Source: UBA11612 sp964475755 (GTDB lineage Bacteria > Pseudomonadota > Alphaproteobacteria > Rhodospirillales > Rhodospirillaceae). From it: a stretch of DNA of 64,000 nucleotides. Within the stretch, counting starts at the first letter, position 1. Each line of letters starts with the position of its first letter. Of this stretch, positions 34,974 to 44,076 are shown piece by piece. A model generated the notes under the pieces. The model worked only from the letters and a program-made list of their open reading frames with translations. It searched no databases and was not told where the DNA came from. The stretch lies in NCBI GenBank assembly GCA_964475755.1, contig CAYYXR010000012.1, positions 1-64,000 on the forward strand. Reading direction: 5' to 3'. Made by a program: the position numbers and the translations under genes.

Positions 34974-35471
34974 GTGAAGCGCTTCATCGTAATTTTTATC
35001 GTGCTGATATTGGTTGGCGGCGGCGGTGCTGGCGGCCTCATCATGATGGGCGTGATTCCAAATCCTTTTAATCCCGACAGCCAAGGATTTTTTTCCGACG
35101 CGGATAAAGCGGCGGCGGAAATGGAAAATAAATTCAAACCACCGACGTCCGCGCCGCAGCTTGTGAAGATGACGGACATGATCATTCCTGTCATCGTCGA
35201 CGGGAGACTTGTCAGAAAAGTTTATATCACCGTGCGGTTGGTGGTTGTTGAGGCGCAACACAGGACTCTCGTCGAGGAAACCCTGGCACAATATCAGAAT
35301 ATCCTTCTCAAAGAACTCATCCCTTACTTCCAAACGCACTTCAATAATCGTGATGTCATCGATCTTCTTGCGATTAAGCGGAAGATGGTCGCGGAAGCGC
35401 ACAGAACTTATGGGGATTTGATCAGCGACGTGCTCCTCATCAACATATTCCAACAGGACGTGAACAGGTAA
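34974..35471 (+). CDS. membrane-anchored periplasmic protein, weakly FliL-like
   Basis: 165 residues from a GTG at 34974. One N-terminal membrane helix (about 4-26, with a GGGGAGG patch), then a periplasmic domain: MIIPVIVDGRLVRKVYITVRLVVVEAQHRTLVEETLAQYQ, followed by helices. The layout (short cytoplasmic end, anchor, beta strands then helices) recalls FliL or a similar stator-associated protein, but no signature settles it. It lies 33 nt after thiL and 20 nt before the ZIP-like gene. No flagellar genes neighbour it, so I leave it as unknown. Confidence 0.55.
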   Translation: MKRFIVIFIVLILVGGGGAGGLIMMGVIPNPFNPDSQGFFSDADKAAAEMENKFKPPTSAPQLVKMTDMIIPVIVDGRLVRKVYITVRLVVVEAQHRTLVEETLAQYQNILLKELIPYFQTHFNNRDVIDLLAIKRKMVAEAHRTYGDLISDVLLINIFQQDVNR

Positions 35472-35491
35472 CTGGCCACGCCGGTTCGCAC

Positions 35492-36199
35492 ATGCTGGAT
35501 GTTATTATTTTTTCAGTACTGGCGGGCATTACAATGCTGCTCGGTGGAATTGCGGCGCGGACCATACATTTCCGCTCCCGGTGGCTTGATTCAGAATTCA
35601 AACATGGGGTCGTTGCATTCGGCGGCGGGGCTCTCATCTCCGCCGTTGCTTTGGTTTTGATACCCCAAGGATTGGAATACGCGTCTCCGGCAAATGTCAT
35701 TGCCTCTTTCATCGCTGGAGGTGTTGTCTTTTTCCTCGTTGATAGAACCATCCAGCGCAGCGGCCTTAAAATTGCGCAATTGCTCGCCATGATTCTGGAT
35801 TACGTTCCGGAAAGTATCGCGCTAGGCGCTGTGCTTGCCGGTAAAAGCACCGAGGGACTGCTGCTTGCCCTGCTGATCGCTCTCCAGAATTTCCCTGAAG
35901 GATTCAATGCGTTCCGGGAAATAAAAGAGACGGGCCATTACCGCGCCAATACAATAATTGCGGTGTTTGGCGCCCTCGTTTTGTTGGGTCCAGCCGCAGC
36001 CGTAACCGGCTACGTGTTCTTATTCGATGACCCCGAAATTCTCGGCGGGCTCATGTGTTTCGCGTCTGCGGGCATCTTGTATCTCATGTTTCAGGATATC
36101 GCGCCGCTGGCACACTACCGTCGGCACTGGGGGCCACCCTTGGGAGCTGTCGCCGGGTTCCTTGCCGGACTGGTCGGGCAAATGGTGCTTGGGTCATAA
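35492..36199 (+). CDS. ZIP-family-like metal transporter
   Basis: 235 residues with about eight membrane helices. The two ZIP hallmark helices are recognisable as DYVPESIALGAVLAG (helix IV) and LQNFPEGFNAFREIKE (helix V), where ZIP proteins carry HNxPEG and HExPHE-type motifs. Most histidines are replaced (DYVPES; NFPEG keeps Asn, Pro, Glu and Gly), so metal specificity may differ. Location after thiL and before hppA is consistent with many related genomes. Inner membrane. Confidence 0.8.
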   Translation: MLDVIIFSVLAGITMLLGGIAARTIHFRSRWLDSEFKHGVVAFGGGALISAVALVLIPQGLEYASPANVIASFIAGGVVFFLVDRTIQRSGLKIAQLLAMILDYVPESIALGAVLAGKSTEGLLLALLIALQNFPEGFNAFREIKETGHYRANTIIAVFGALVLLGPAAAVTGYVFLFDDPEILGGLMCFASAGILYLMFQDIAPLAHYRRHWGPPLGAVAGFLAGLVGQMVLGS

Positions 36200-36413
36200 G
36201 CACATAATTCTACTGTTTACGGCCCTTTTCTGGCCGGGAAGTGCTAATTTGTTGCTTCCAATTGTCCCTTCTGGCACTCTCCCGCCGCTCCTGAAGGGGA
36301 ACGCGCGAGCCAGCTTATATCTCGTTGAAATTTATAGATAAAAACGGCCTGCGCGAAGGCTTAATAGCGTTCGTAACGAATCAACGGCTCAATAACTCAA
36401 TAACGGGGTAAAA

Positions 36414-38498
36414 ATGACCTCTCTCGAAACTCTCGTGGTCGCCTGCGGTGTGCTGGCGGTCCTTTATGGCATCTACGGCGTCCGCCGCGTGCTGGGCATG
36501 GATGCGGGTAATGAGCGGATGCAAGAAATTGCAGCCGCGATCCAAGAAGGGGCGGCTGCGTATCTGAACCGCCAGTACACAACCATCGGCATCGTCGGCG
36601 TTGTCGTCGCCATCATTCTCGCGGGAACGCTAGGCATTAAAGTCGCCATCGGGTTCGTGATCGGCGCGGTGCTCTCGGGCATTGCCGGATATGTCGGCAT
36701 GAACGTTTCGGTGAGGGCGAACGTGCGCACTGCCGCAGCGGCCAAAGACGGCGGCCTCAAGAAAGCGCACGGTGTTGCGTTTCAGGCCGGTGCCATTACT
36801 GGCCTCCTGGTGGTCGGCTTGGGTCTGCTCGGCGTTGCGGTCTATTACATTATTCTCAAAGGTCTGCCCGATGCCGATCAGCGCGAAGTGATCGAGGGCC
36901 TTGTGGCGCTCAGCTTTGGCGCTTCATTGATTTCGATCTTTGCTCGTCTGGGCGGCGGCATTTTCACCAAGGGTGCGGACGTCGGCGCCGACTTGGTCGG
37001 TAAAGTCGAAGCCGGTATTCCCGAAGATGATCCCCGCAATCCCGCCGTGATTGCCGACAACGTCGGCGACAACGTCGGTGACTGCGCCGGCATGGCGGCG
37101 GACTTGTTTGAAACCTACGCCGTGACGATTGTTGCGACGATGTTGCTTGGCTCTATTTACTTCGCCGGCGATGTCAGCGTGTCCGCTATGCTCTATCCTT
37201 TGGTGCTCGGCGGCGTGTGTATTATCGCATCGGTGATCGGCACGTTCTTCTCCGGTATCGGAGCCAGCGGCAAGATCATGGCCGCGTTGTATCGCGGCTT
37301 TATCGTGACGGCCGTTCTGTCGGCGATTCTGATCGTGTTCATCACCAATCAGTGGTTCTCCGATGGGTTCATCACCAACGACGGCATCCTGATTTCATCC
37401 GGCAACCTCATCACGTGCGCCTTTGTCGGCCTTGTGGTGACGGGTCTGATCATCTGGATCACGGAGTACTACACGGGAACGGGCTTCCGTCCGGTGAAGT
37501 CGGTGGCGGCGGCCTCCACAACCGGCCACGGCACCAACATCATCCAAGGTCTGGCGATCTCCATGGAAGCGACCGCGCTGCCGGTGCTGGTGATCTCCGC
37601 GGGCATCATTGTTGCCTACGTCGCTGCCGGATTGTTCGGTCTCGCGATTGCCGCAACAACGATGTTGGCTCTGGCGGGTATCGTCGTGGCGCTCGACGCC
37701 TACGGACCGGTCACGGACAATGCGGGCGGCATTGCCGAAATGGCGGAACTGCCCTCCGATGTGCGCACTGTGACGGACGCATTGGACGCAGTGGGTAACA
37801 CCACGAAAGCGGTGACCAAAGGTTACGCTATTGGTTCCGCCGGTCTTGCAGCTCTCGTGCTGTTTGCCGCGTACACGGAAGACCTGTCGCACTACTTCGG
37901 CAACCTCAACATCGAGTTCACGCTCGACAACCCGTACGTGGTGGTCGGTCTGTTCATCGGTGGTCTGCTGCCGTACCTGTTCGGGGCTCTGGGCATGCAA
38001 GCCGTGGGCCGTGCAGCCGGTGCGGTGGTGAACGAAGTGCGCCGCCAGTTCAAGGAAATCCCGGGCATCATGGAACGCAAGGCAAAGCCGGATTACGGCC
38101 GCGCCGTGGACATGCTGACCCGCGCAGCCATTAAGGAAATGATCGTACCGTCGCTTCTGCCGGTGCTGTCGCCGATTATCCTTTATGTGGTGATCAATCT
38201 GGTCGCGGGCCAAGGCCAAGCCTTCACGGCGGTCGGTGCAATGTTGCTGGGTACGATCGTGACCGGGTTGTTCGTTGCGCTGTCGATGACATCCGGCGGT
38301 GGTGCTTGGGACAATGCCAAGAAGTTCATCGAAGACGGCAATCATGGCGGCAAGGGCTCTGAAGCTCACAAAGCTGCCGTGACGGGTGACACCGTCGGTG
38401 ACCCCTACAAGGACACCGCCGGCCCGGCCATCAATCCGATGATCAAGATCACGAACATCGTTGCGTTGCTGTTGCTCGCGGTTCTTGCCGCTCACTAA
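36414..38498 (+). CDS. hppA: K+-independent membrane H+-translocating pyrophosphatase
   Basis: 694 residues, about 16 membrane helices. It couples pyrophosphate hydrolysis to proton pumping. The PPi site DVGADLVGKVEAG and the downstream DNVGDNVGDCAGMAADLFE are intact, as is the C-terminal DTVGDPYKDTAGPAINP site. Position 465 is Lys in VGNTTKA; this residue is Ala in the K+-dependent class, so the enzyme should be K+-independent. The 214-nt leader holds a CTCAATAA direct repeat at about 36390 but no clear promoter. A terminator follows at 38519. Confidence 0.97.
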   Translation: MTSLETLVVACGVLAVLYGIYGVRRVLGMDAGNERMQEIAAAIQEGAAAYLNRQYTTIGIVGVVVAIILAGTLGIKVAIGFVIGAVLSGIAGYVGMNVSVRANVRTAAAAKDGGLKKAHGVAFQAGAITGLLVVGLGLLGVAVYYIILKGLPDADQREVIEGLVALSFGASLISIFARLGGGIFTKGADVGADLVGKVEAGIPEDDPRNPAVIADNVGDNVGDCAGMAADLFETYAVTIVATMLLGSIYFAGDVSVSAMLYPLVLGGVCIIASVIGTFFSGIGASGKIMAALYRGFIVTAVLSAILIVFITNQWFSDGFITNDGILISSGNLITCAFVGLVVTGLIIWITEYYTGTGFRPVKSVAAASTTGHGTNIIQGLAISMEATALPVLVISAGIIVAYVAAGLFGLAIAATTMLALAGIVVALDAYGPVTDNAGGIAEMAELPSDVRTVTDALDAVGNTTKAVTKGYAIGSAGLAALVLFAAYTEDLSHYFGNLNIEFTLDNPYVVVGLFIGGLLPYLFGALGMQAVGRAAGAVVNEVRRQFKEIPGIMERKAKPDYGRAVDMLTRAAIKEMIVPSLLPVLSPIILYVVINLVAGQGQAFTAVGAMLLGTIVTGLFVALSMTSGGGAWDNAKKFIEDGNHGGKGSEAHKAAVTGDTVGDPYKDTAGPAINPMIKITNIVALLLLAVLAAH

Positions 38499-38518
38499 GC
38501 AGCGTTCATTCGAATAAC

Positions 38519-38556
38519 AAACGCCCCGGTTCCATCGAGCCGGGGCGTTTTGTTTT
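38519..38556. terminator. intrinsic terminator after hppA
   Basis: An 11-bp perfect stem AAACGCCCCGG / CCGGGGCGTTT with a 10-nt loop is followed by TGTTTTT. It lies 21 nt after the hppA stop and 23 nt before the stop of convergent bamE, so it may serve both; the A-run on the left arm is short. Confidence 0.9.
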
Positions 38557-38578
38557 TAGGAATTTACAGATTTATTTT

Positions 38579-39067
38579 TTAGGGCTGGCTCGGCGTTCCA
38601 GGGCCACGGCGGTTGGATTGTGTGCCGAAGCGGCCGATGTTACCGATGAGCTGCTCTATCAGACTGTATTCACGTCCCTTGGTCGGTGTCGTCCGTTGAG
38701 AGACATCTATTTCCTGTCCGTCTTCCAAGGTCAGTACACGAGCGCTGGTGAGAATGCCGCGATCATCGAAATTGAGAACGTGAACGGTACGGTCGAGCTC
38801 GTGTACCGGATAGAACGCATATTGCGTGGTGTGTGCGCTGATATAGTACCAGGTCTCGTCGCCGAACACGCTGGTGGTCGACGGCGTGCCGAGAAGGGCC
38901 TGAACGTCTTGGCGGGTCTGTTCGCCCGGCGCGAGTTCGGCCAAGGATTCCGGCAATGGTTCATTACCCCGAAGATGCACGTCTTTGGCGCAGGCGGAGA
39001 CGAAAAGAGCCGCGCCGACCAAAACGGCGGTCCGTGCAAGGAGGGATAAGTTCACCTTGGTGTTCAT
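38579..39067 (-). CDS. bamE: outer membrane assembly lipoprotein BamE
   Basis: 162 residues from ATG 39067; the longer frame adds an unlikely cytoplasmic lead. Lipoprotein signal with lipobox VSAC (Cys26). The SmpA/OmlA domain follows: LAPGEQTRQDVQALLGTPSTTSVFGDETWYYIS, with the family TRxDVxxLLGxP pattern, and a VHVLNFDD strand. BamE stabilises the BAM complex that inserts outer-membrane beta barrels. Divergent from the bc1 chaperone gene with 67 nt between. Confidence 0.92.
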   Translation of the reverse strand: MNTKVNLSLLARTAVLVGAALFVSACAKDVHLRGNEPLPESLAELAPGEQTRQDVQALLGTPSTTSVFGDETWYYISAHTTQYAFYPVHELDRTVHVLNFDDRGILTSARVLTLEDGQEIDVSQRTTPTKGREYSLIEQLIGNIGRFGTQSNRRGPGTPSQP

Positions 39068-39134
39068 GACGAGCCGTATTATACCACGTTCAAGCCCTGT
39101 CCAAGCCCTTAGATGATGGAGCGGAACCCGCCGT

Positions 39135-39659
39135 ATGAGTTTTGCCCAAATATTTCGCCGCACTACTTCCAGCACGGCTGCCGCCGAAGCGCTTTACGGA
39201 GCAATTGTGGCAAAGTCCCGGAGCCCCGAGTTTTATGTAACCAGAGGGGTGCCCGATACCGTTGATGGGCGATTCGACATGATCATTATTCACGCGATGC
39301 TGCTATTTCGTCGGTTGCGCGGCGGCGAGGCTGCGGAAAAAATAGGCCAGCAGGTTTTCGACTTCATGTTCCAGGATATGGACCGCTCGCTGCGGGAGAT
39401 GGGCGTTGGCGACCTTAGTGTCTCGCGGCATATCAAGAAAATGGCGAAAGCGTTCTATGGTCGTGCGGAAATGTATGAAACAGGTTTGGACGGAGAGGAC
39501 GCGGTTCTTAAAGAGGCTTTGGTAAACAATCTTTATCGCAAGCAGCCCCCCGACGATGATGTCTTGGTCAACATGGCGACATACATTCGGTCTATGGCAA
39601 GCCGTCTAGCGGGCCAGGAAATTTCTGATATTGTCGAAGGCCGTTTGGATTTGGCTTAA
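39135..39659 (+). CDS. ubiquinol-cytochrome c chaperone family protein (CBP3-like)
   Basis: 174 residues. AEALYGAIVAKSRSPEFYVTRGVPDTVDGRFDMIIIHAMLLFRRL and MFQDMDRSLREMGVGDLSVSRHIKKMAKAFYGR are typical of the CBP3/UQCC family that aids cytochrome b and bc1-complex biogenesis. It is a common alphaproteobacterial and mitochondrial gene, often next to bamE and the YceD-like gene, as here. Cytoplasmic or membrane-associated; no cofactor motif. Confidence 0.93.
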   Translation: MSFAQIFRRTTSSTAAAEALYGAIVAKSRSPEFYVTRGVPDTVDGRFDMIIIHAMLLFRRLRGGEAAEKIGQQVFDFMFQDMDRSLREMGVGDLSVSRHIKKMAKAFYGRAEMYETGLDGEDAVLKEALVNNLYRKQPPDDDVLVNMATYIRSMASRLAGQEISDIVEGRLDLA

Positions 39660-39690
39660 CAGGGCAAAGTGAGAGCGCCCAAGGTGCCGA

Positions 39691-40263
39691 ATGAGTTCGC
39701 GGAATATGGAGGAACCGGAATTTTCCTTTCCGGTTGAAATAGAAAACTTACCCCCATCCGGGCGAAGCTTTGAATTGACCGCGACTGAGGAACAGTGCGC
39801 GGCGGTTGCGGCACGTCTCAATTTGAAGGAGGTGAAGTCGCTTTCTGCCGAATTTTCGGTCAAACGGGCGGGGCGGGGATTTTATAGCGTATCGGGGAAG
39901 CTGAAAGCGGATTGCGTTCAGTCCTGCGTGGTCACGTTGGCGCCGGTTCCGGCGCAAATCAAGGAATCCGTCTCGACAATGTTTATCGAGTCCGCCCAGT
40001 CCGCCGTTTCGAAAAGGCGCGATCGGGGGGAGAAGGTGGTTTCCGTCGAGGAAGACGATCCGCCTGAGTTGGTTCGGGGTGGGCGAATCGACTTGGGTGA
40101 GCTGGCGGTCGAACATTTGGCGCTGGCACTTGATCCATATCCCAGGGCGCCTGGCGTGAGCTTTGGCAGCCAATCCTGGGGTTCAAAGAGCCCGGAGGAG
40201 CAGGGGCCGGAGAACAAGCCATTCGCGGCCTTGAAAAACCTTAAGAAAATCAAGCCCAATTAG
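39691..40263 (+). CDS. YceD/DUF177 family protein
   Basis: 190 residues. The conserved core is KADCVQSCVVTLAPVPAQI (the family's C-xx-(S)C box) and a C-terminal GGRIDLGELAVEHLALALDPYPRAPG stretch. DUF177 proteins are genetically linked to 23S rRNA accumulation and L32; the next gene, rpmF, makes the same link. It begins 31 nt after the bc1 chaperone. Confidence 0.92.
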   Translation: MSSRNMEEPEFSFPVEIENLPPSGRSFELTATEEQCAAVAARLNLKEVKSLSAEFSVKRAGRGFYSVSGKLKADCVQSCVVTLAPVPAQIKESVSTMFIESAQSAVSKRRDRGEKVVSVEEDDPPELVRGGRIDLGELAVEHLALALDPYPRAPGVSFGSQSWGSKSPEEQGPENKPFAALKNLKKIKPN

Positions 40264-40379
40264 GCGGCAATCCGCTTGCGCCGGGGGCTGATTTTCGTTA
40301 TCTAGTCGCCCTTTCACGGGTCGCCGGGCGTAAAATGCGCCGAAAAGAGGGGCGGCCTTTACCACGAAAGTCGACGACA

Positions 40380-40568
40380 ATGGCTGTACCTAAAAGGAAG
40401 ACCTCCAAGTCGCGCCGTAATATGCGCCGTTCGCATCATGCGCTGACGGGGTCTGCGTATCAGGAATGCCCGAATTGCGGTGAGTTGAAGCGCCCGCACC
40501 ATGTCTGCGCGTCTTGCGGTCATTATGACGACCGTGAAGTCGTTGCCGACGCAGAGGCTGTTGCTTAG
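40380..40568 (+). CDS. rpmF: 50S ribosomal protein L32
   Basis: 62 residues from the ATG at 40380; the upstream frame to 40335 lacks the conserved start. MAVPKRKTSKSRRNMRRSHH is the L32 N-terminus (after Met removal it begins AVPK), and the zinc ribbon CPNC...CASC is intact, the zinc-containing form. The rpmF-plsX-fabH-ihfA order is standard. Confidence 0.98.
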   Translation: MAVPKRKTSKSRRNMRRSHHALTGSAYQECPNCGELKRPHHVCASCGHYDDREVVADAEAVA

Positions 40569-40695
40569 CCGTCCCGTCCTTTAACCTAAGAACGTAAGCT
40601 GGCGTCCTTCGGCGCTCTGTGGGCGGACCGGTCTGCCCCGGCACAGGTGGCATCGCAGGATCGCGGTTCGGCTTAAACGGTCGGGGGGACCATTT

Positions 40696-41781
40696 TTGAA
40701 CGTGCCATTCACCCTTTCATTGGACGCTATGGGCGGCGACCATGCCCCGGGCATCGTCATAAAAGGCGTTGCTGAAGCCCATGTCCGGTACCCGTTGGCA
40801 CGGTTTCTGTTATTCGGGGATTCCAAAAAGATAAATCCGTTGATCGCGGCGCATCACGGCCTTGCCGCATGTTGCGAAGTCCGGCACACCGACGACGTCG
40901 TTACCGGTGATGCAAAACCCAGTCAGGTGATCCGCTCTGGCCGCAACACAAGTATGTGGCAAGCCATCGAGGCGGTGAAAAGGGGGGGAGCCAGCGGGGT
41001 GGTGTCCGCCGGCAACACCGGCGCCCTGATGGCGATGTCCAAAGTGATCATGCGGATGTTGCCGGGCATTGACCGGCCGGCGATCTGCTCTTTGTTTCCA
41101 ACGCGGCGCGGCGAGACGGTGATGCTCGACCTTGGCGCGAACGCGCAATGCGAGCCACGTAACCTCGTGGAATTCGCCGTCATGGGGGAATGCTTTTCCC
41201 GCGCGATGCTTGGCCTTGATCGGCCGAGCGTCGGCCTATTGAACATCGGCACGGAAGATCTCAAGGGGACCGACCTTTTAAAGGAAGCGGCCCAAACCTT
41301 GCGTGAGTCTCACCTGGATATGGAGTTCGCCGGGTTTGTGGAAGGCGACGATATCGCTAAGGGCACTGTGGACGTTGTCGTGACCGACGGATTCACAGGG
41401 AATGTCGCGCTTAAGACCGCCGAGGGCACTGCTAAATTGTTCTCCGAATTTCTGAAAGGGGCGATCAAGAGTTCACTGCTCGCTCAGTTCGGGATGATCT
41501 TCGCCAAGCCCGTACTTGCACAAGTCATGGCGCGATCCGATCCACGCCGCTATAACGGGGCCCTGTTTGTGGGACTGAATGGGGTGGTTGTGAAAAGTCA
41601 CGGCGGTACGGATGCAATCGGTTTTGCCAATGCCATCGGTGTGGCGGTGGATATGATCTCGCGGGATCTCAATTCGAAGATCGGCGAACAGCTTGCGCAT
41701 ATCGCAGCCAAGAACTCAGAAACCAATGGACAGAGCCAAGTCGCCGCTTTGTCCAGCGCGGCGAGCTCCGGGACGCCATAA
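40696..41781 (+). CDS. plsX: phosphate acyltransferase PlsX
   Basis: 361 residues from a TTG; a GTG two codons later is the alternative. Upstream sequence GTCGGGGGGACC is the ribosome site. PlsX converts acyl-ACP to acyl-phosphate for glycerolipid synthesis. SLDAMGGDHAPG, SAGNTGALMAMSK and the C-terminal GLNGVVVKSHGGTDAIGFANAI are the family signatures. The stop overlaps the fabH ATG by one base (TAATG). Confidence 0.96.
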   Translation: MNVPFTLSLDAMGGDHAPGIVIKGVAEAHVRYPLARFLLFGDSKKINPLIAAHHGLAACCEVRHTDDVVTGDAKPSQVIRSGRNTSMWQAIEAVKRGGASGVVSAGNTGALMAMSKVIMRMLPGIDRPAICSLFPTRRGETVMLDLGANAQCEPRNLVEFAVMGECFSRAMLGLDRPSVGLLNIGTEDLKGTDLLKEAAQTLRESHLDMEFAGFVEGDDIAKGTVDVVVTDGFTGNVALKTAEGTAKLFSEFLKGAIKSSLLAQFGMIFAKPVLAQVMARSDPRRYNGALFVGLNGVVVKSHGGTDAIGFANAIGVAVDMISRDLNSKIGEQLAHIAAKNSETNGQSQVAALSSAASSGTP

Positions 41782-42752
41782 TGCGCCGCTCCGTTATTCA
41801 AGGGGTTGGGGCCTATCTTCCCGAGAAGGTCCTAACCAACAAAGAACTCGCTCAAAAGGTTGATACATCCGACGATTGGATTGTCGAGCGCACGGGAATC
41901 CGCAAACGCCACGTGGCAGCGGAAGGCGAAAAAACCTCGGACCTCGCAATTGCCGCAGCAAAAAAAGCCCTGGCAGCCGCCGGCCGTGACGGCAGCGAGG
42001 TCGATCTTTTTGTCGTGGCCACAGCGACGCCCGATCAGACTTTTCCGGCGACCGCGGCCCGCCTGCAAAGCGCCTTGGGAAGGCCCGGTGTTCCGTCCTT
42101 CGACATTCAGGCGGTGTGCTCGGGCTTTGTTTATGGGCTGGCCGTTGTCGATAACTTTATCAAAGCCGGGCAGGCAAATTGCGCGGTGCTCGTTGGCGCG
42201 GAAACCTTCACGCGTATTTTGGATTGGGAAGACCGAACGACCTGCGTCTTGTTTGGCGACGGCGCCGGTGCTGTCGTTATTGGCGTGGAAGAGGGTAAGG
42301 GTGGTTCTACTGATCGCGGCATCCTATCGACGCATCTTCATTCCGACGGCCGTCAGCATGACATGCTGTACGTCGACGGCGGGCCAGGCACGACGCAAAC
42401 CACGGGCCATGTGCGCATGAAAGGCAAAGAAGTTTTTCGTCACGCCGTGGTCAATCTCGCCGATACCGTAAAAGAAGCTCTTGAAGCCAACGGTCTGACA
42501 ATCGACGATATAGATTGGCTGGTTCCTCACCAGGCCAATAAACGAATCCTCGACAGCACGGCCAATAAATTGGGCCTGGACCCTGCCAAGGTGATTGTGA
42601 CAGTCGACCAGCACGCCAATACCTCCGCAGCGTCGATTCCGCTGGCCTTTGAGGCCGGGATTGCCGATGGCCGCATCAAACCCGGCGATTTGGTACTGAT
42701 GGAGGCCATGGGCGGCGGATTTACCTGGGGCTCGGCGCTCGTCCGCCTGTAG
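41781..42752 (+). CDS. fabH: 3-oxoacyl-ACP synthase III (FabH)
   Basis: 323 residues. FabH starts fatty acid synthesis by condensing acetyl-CoA with malonyl-ACP. The nucleophile is Cys113 in DIQAVCSGFVYGL, with His in VPHQANKRI and Asn in HANTSAASIP. DWIVERTGIRKRH is the conserved early loop. Co-translated with plsX by a one-base overlap. The 130-nt gap before ihfA holds no gene. Confidence 0.97.
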   Translation: MRRSVIQGVGAYLPEKVLTNKELAQKVDTSDDWIVERTGIRKRHVAAEGEKTSDLAIAAAKKALAAAGRDGSEVDLFVVATATPDQTFPATAARLQSALGRPGVPSFDIQAVCSGFVYGLAVVDNFIKAGQANCAVLVGAETFTRILDWEDRTTCVLFGDGAGAVVIGVEEGKGGSTDRGILSTHLHSDGRQHDMLYVDGGPGTTQTTGHVRMKGKEVFRHAVVNLADTVKEALEANGLTIDDIDWLVPHQANKRILDSTANKLGLDPAKVIVTVDQHANTSAASIPLAFEAGIADGRIKPGDLVLMEAMGGGFTWGSALVRL

Positions 42753-42882
42753 GCCAACGAACCCGCCAAAAACAGCGGTTTTATCCCCTAAAGCCTTGGC
42801 AGGATTGGAAAACTGCATTGACGGGAAAAATCCTGCAGTCTAACCTCTTGTTATCACGCGGCTTCTAGGGGGAGCGCGACGT

Positions 42883-43224
42883 ATGGGCGAAACGATAACA
42901 AGAGCGCAGCTGGCCGAAGCGATTTACCAAGAAGTTGGTTTGTCGCGGAATGAATCTGCCGATTTGCTGGAACTTGTGCTCAACGAAATCACGCAGTCGC
43001 TGCTAAAAAGCGAAACTGTGAAAATTTCCTCGTTCGGAAGTTTTTCCGTGCGCCAAAAGGGGCAACGTATTGGGCGTAACCCGAAGACCGGCGAAGAAGT
43101 TCCGATATTGCCGCGCAAGGTTTTGGTGTTCCGTCCGTCGCAGCTTCTAAAGGCACGTATCCGCGACGGTCATGCAGCCCGCTCGACGGCGCCGGCGCCA
43201 AACCCAAGTCCGCCCACACCCTAA
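42883..43224 (+). CDS. ihfA: integration host factor subunit alpha
   Basis: 113 residues. IHF alpha/beta bends DNA at specific sites. GETITRAQLAEAIYQEVGLSRNES opens the fold, and the arm with the family proline is GQRIGRNPKTGEEVPILPRKVLVFRPSQLLK. The Pro-rich tail of about 15 residues is not part of the fold. GGGGGAGCG lies before the ATG. merR follows after 11 nt. Confidence 0.95.
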   Translation: MGETITRAQLAEAIYQEVGLSRNESADLLELVLNEITQSLLKSETVKISSFGSFSVRQKGQRIGRNPKTGEEVPILPRKVLVFRPSQLLKARIRDGHAARSTAPAPNPSPPTP

Positions 43225-43235
43225 GCGGTTGAAGA

Positions 43236-43676
43236 ATGGCCGAAATGGACGAAAACGGCGCTGACGACAGCCGCCGCCGCCCGGCTAAATCCGACAGCGC
43301 CTTTCGCACCATCAGAGAGGTCGCCGAAGAGTTGGATGTGCCCCAGCACGTCCTGCGCTTTTGGGAGACCAAGTTCGCTCAGGTCCGGCCCCTAAAGCGG
43401 GGCGGAGGACGGCGCTATTACCGGCCCGAAGACATTGTGCTCCTCAAGCGCATTCGCTCGCTGCTTTACACGGACGGCCTGACGATTAAGGGCGTGCAGA
43501 AGCTTCTGCGCGAAGCGGGTGTGAAGGCGGTGACTTCGGAAGACGTGCCGACATCACCGGTGGAACAGGCCGTGGCCGCAAGTGCCAAGGGCTTATCACC
43601 GGAAGAGGCCACCAAGATCGTTGCCGAATTGACGGCTCTGCGGGACGATTTGCGCAGCTTGGCCCAGGGCGCCTGA
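43236..43676 (+). CDS. MerR-family transcriptional regulator
   Basis: 146 residues. The N-terminal winged helix is MerR type: FRTIREVAEELDVPQHVLRFWETKF and GGGRRYYRPEDIVLLKRI, followed by the short dimerisation helix (DGLTIKGVQKLLREAG). No ligand-binding cysteines near the C-terminus, so it is probably not a metal sensor. It is the usual partner gene of ihfA in alphaproteobacteria. The tail (LTALRDDLRSLAQGA) is helical. Confidence 0.93.
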   Translation: MAEMDENGADDSRRRPAKSDSAFRTIREVAEELDVPQHVLRFWETKFAQVRPLKRGGGRRYYRPEDIVLLKRIRSLLYTDGLTIKGVQKLLREAGVKAVTSEDVPTSPVEQAVAASAKGLSPEEATKIVAELTALRDDLRSLAQGA

Positions 43677-43785
43677 ACGCTGCAAATTCATCGTAAGACT
43701 TGGTTGTTTTGGCAAGATGCCGCGCTTATAGTGCGCCGCTTCCTGACCGGGGCCCCCCAATTCCAGCCTCGGTTTCAGGTTCGGT

Positions 43786-43862
<77 letters not shown>

Positions 43863-44076
43863 TTTTCCCTCTCTGCACAGTAAATACCACTGGCGCACGC
43901 ATCTAAGATCACACCTTAGGTTAGACACATAATGTTCTGAAAAATGAGTCATTATTAAGCTCCGTTGTTGGATCGATTCCCGCAATGGTTGAGGTTTGGT
44001 TGCCGGGACAACGGCAACCCTTTATAAATCGTTAATGTATGTGGGTCGGGCAAGCTGAGGGGCTTGAGCCAGGGAT

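Noticed and set aside
36200..36413. GGCC inverted repeat near 36220 as a terminator before hppA
   Set aside because: The repeat is short and interrupted and has no T-run; it may be chance.
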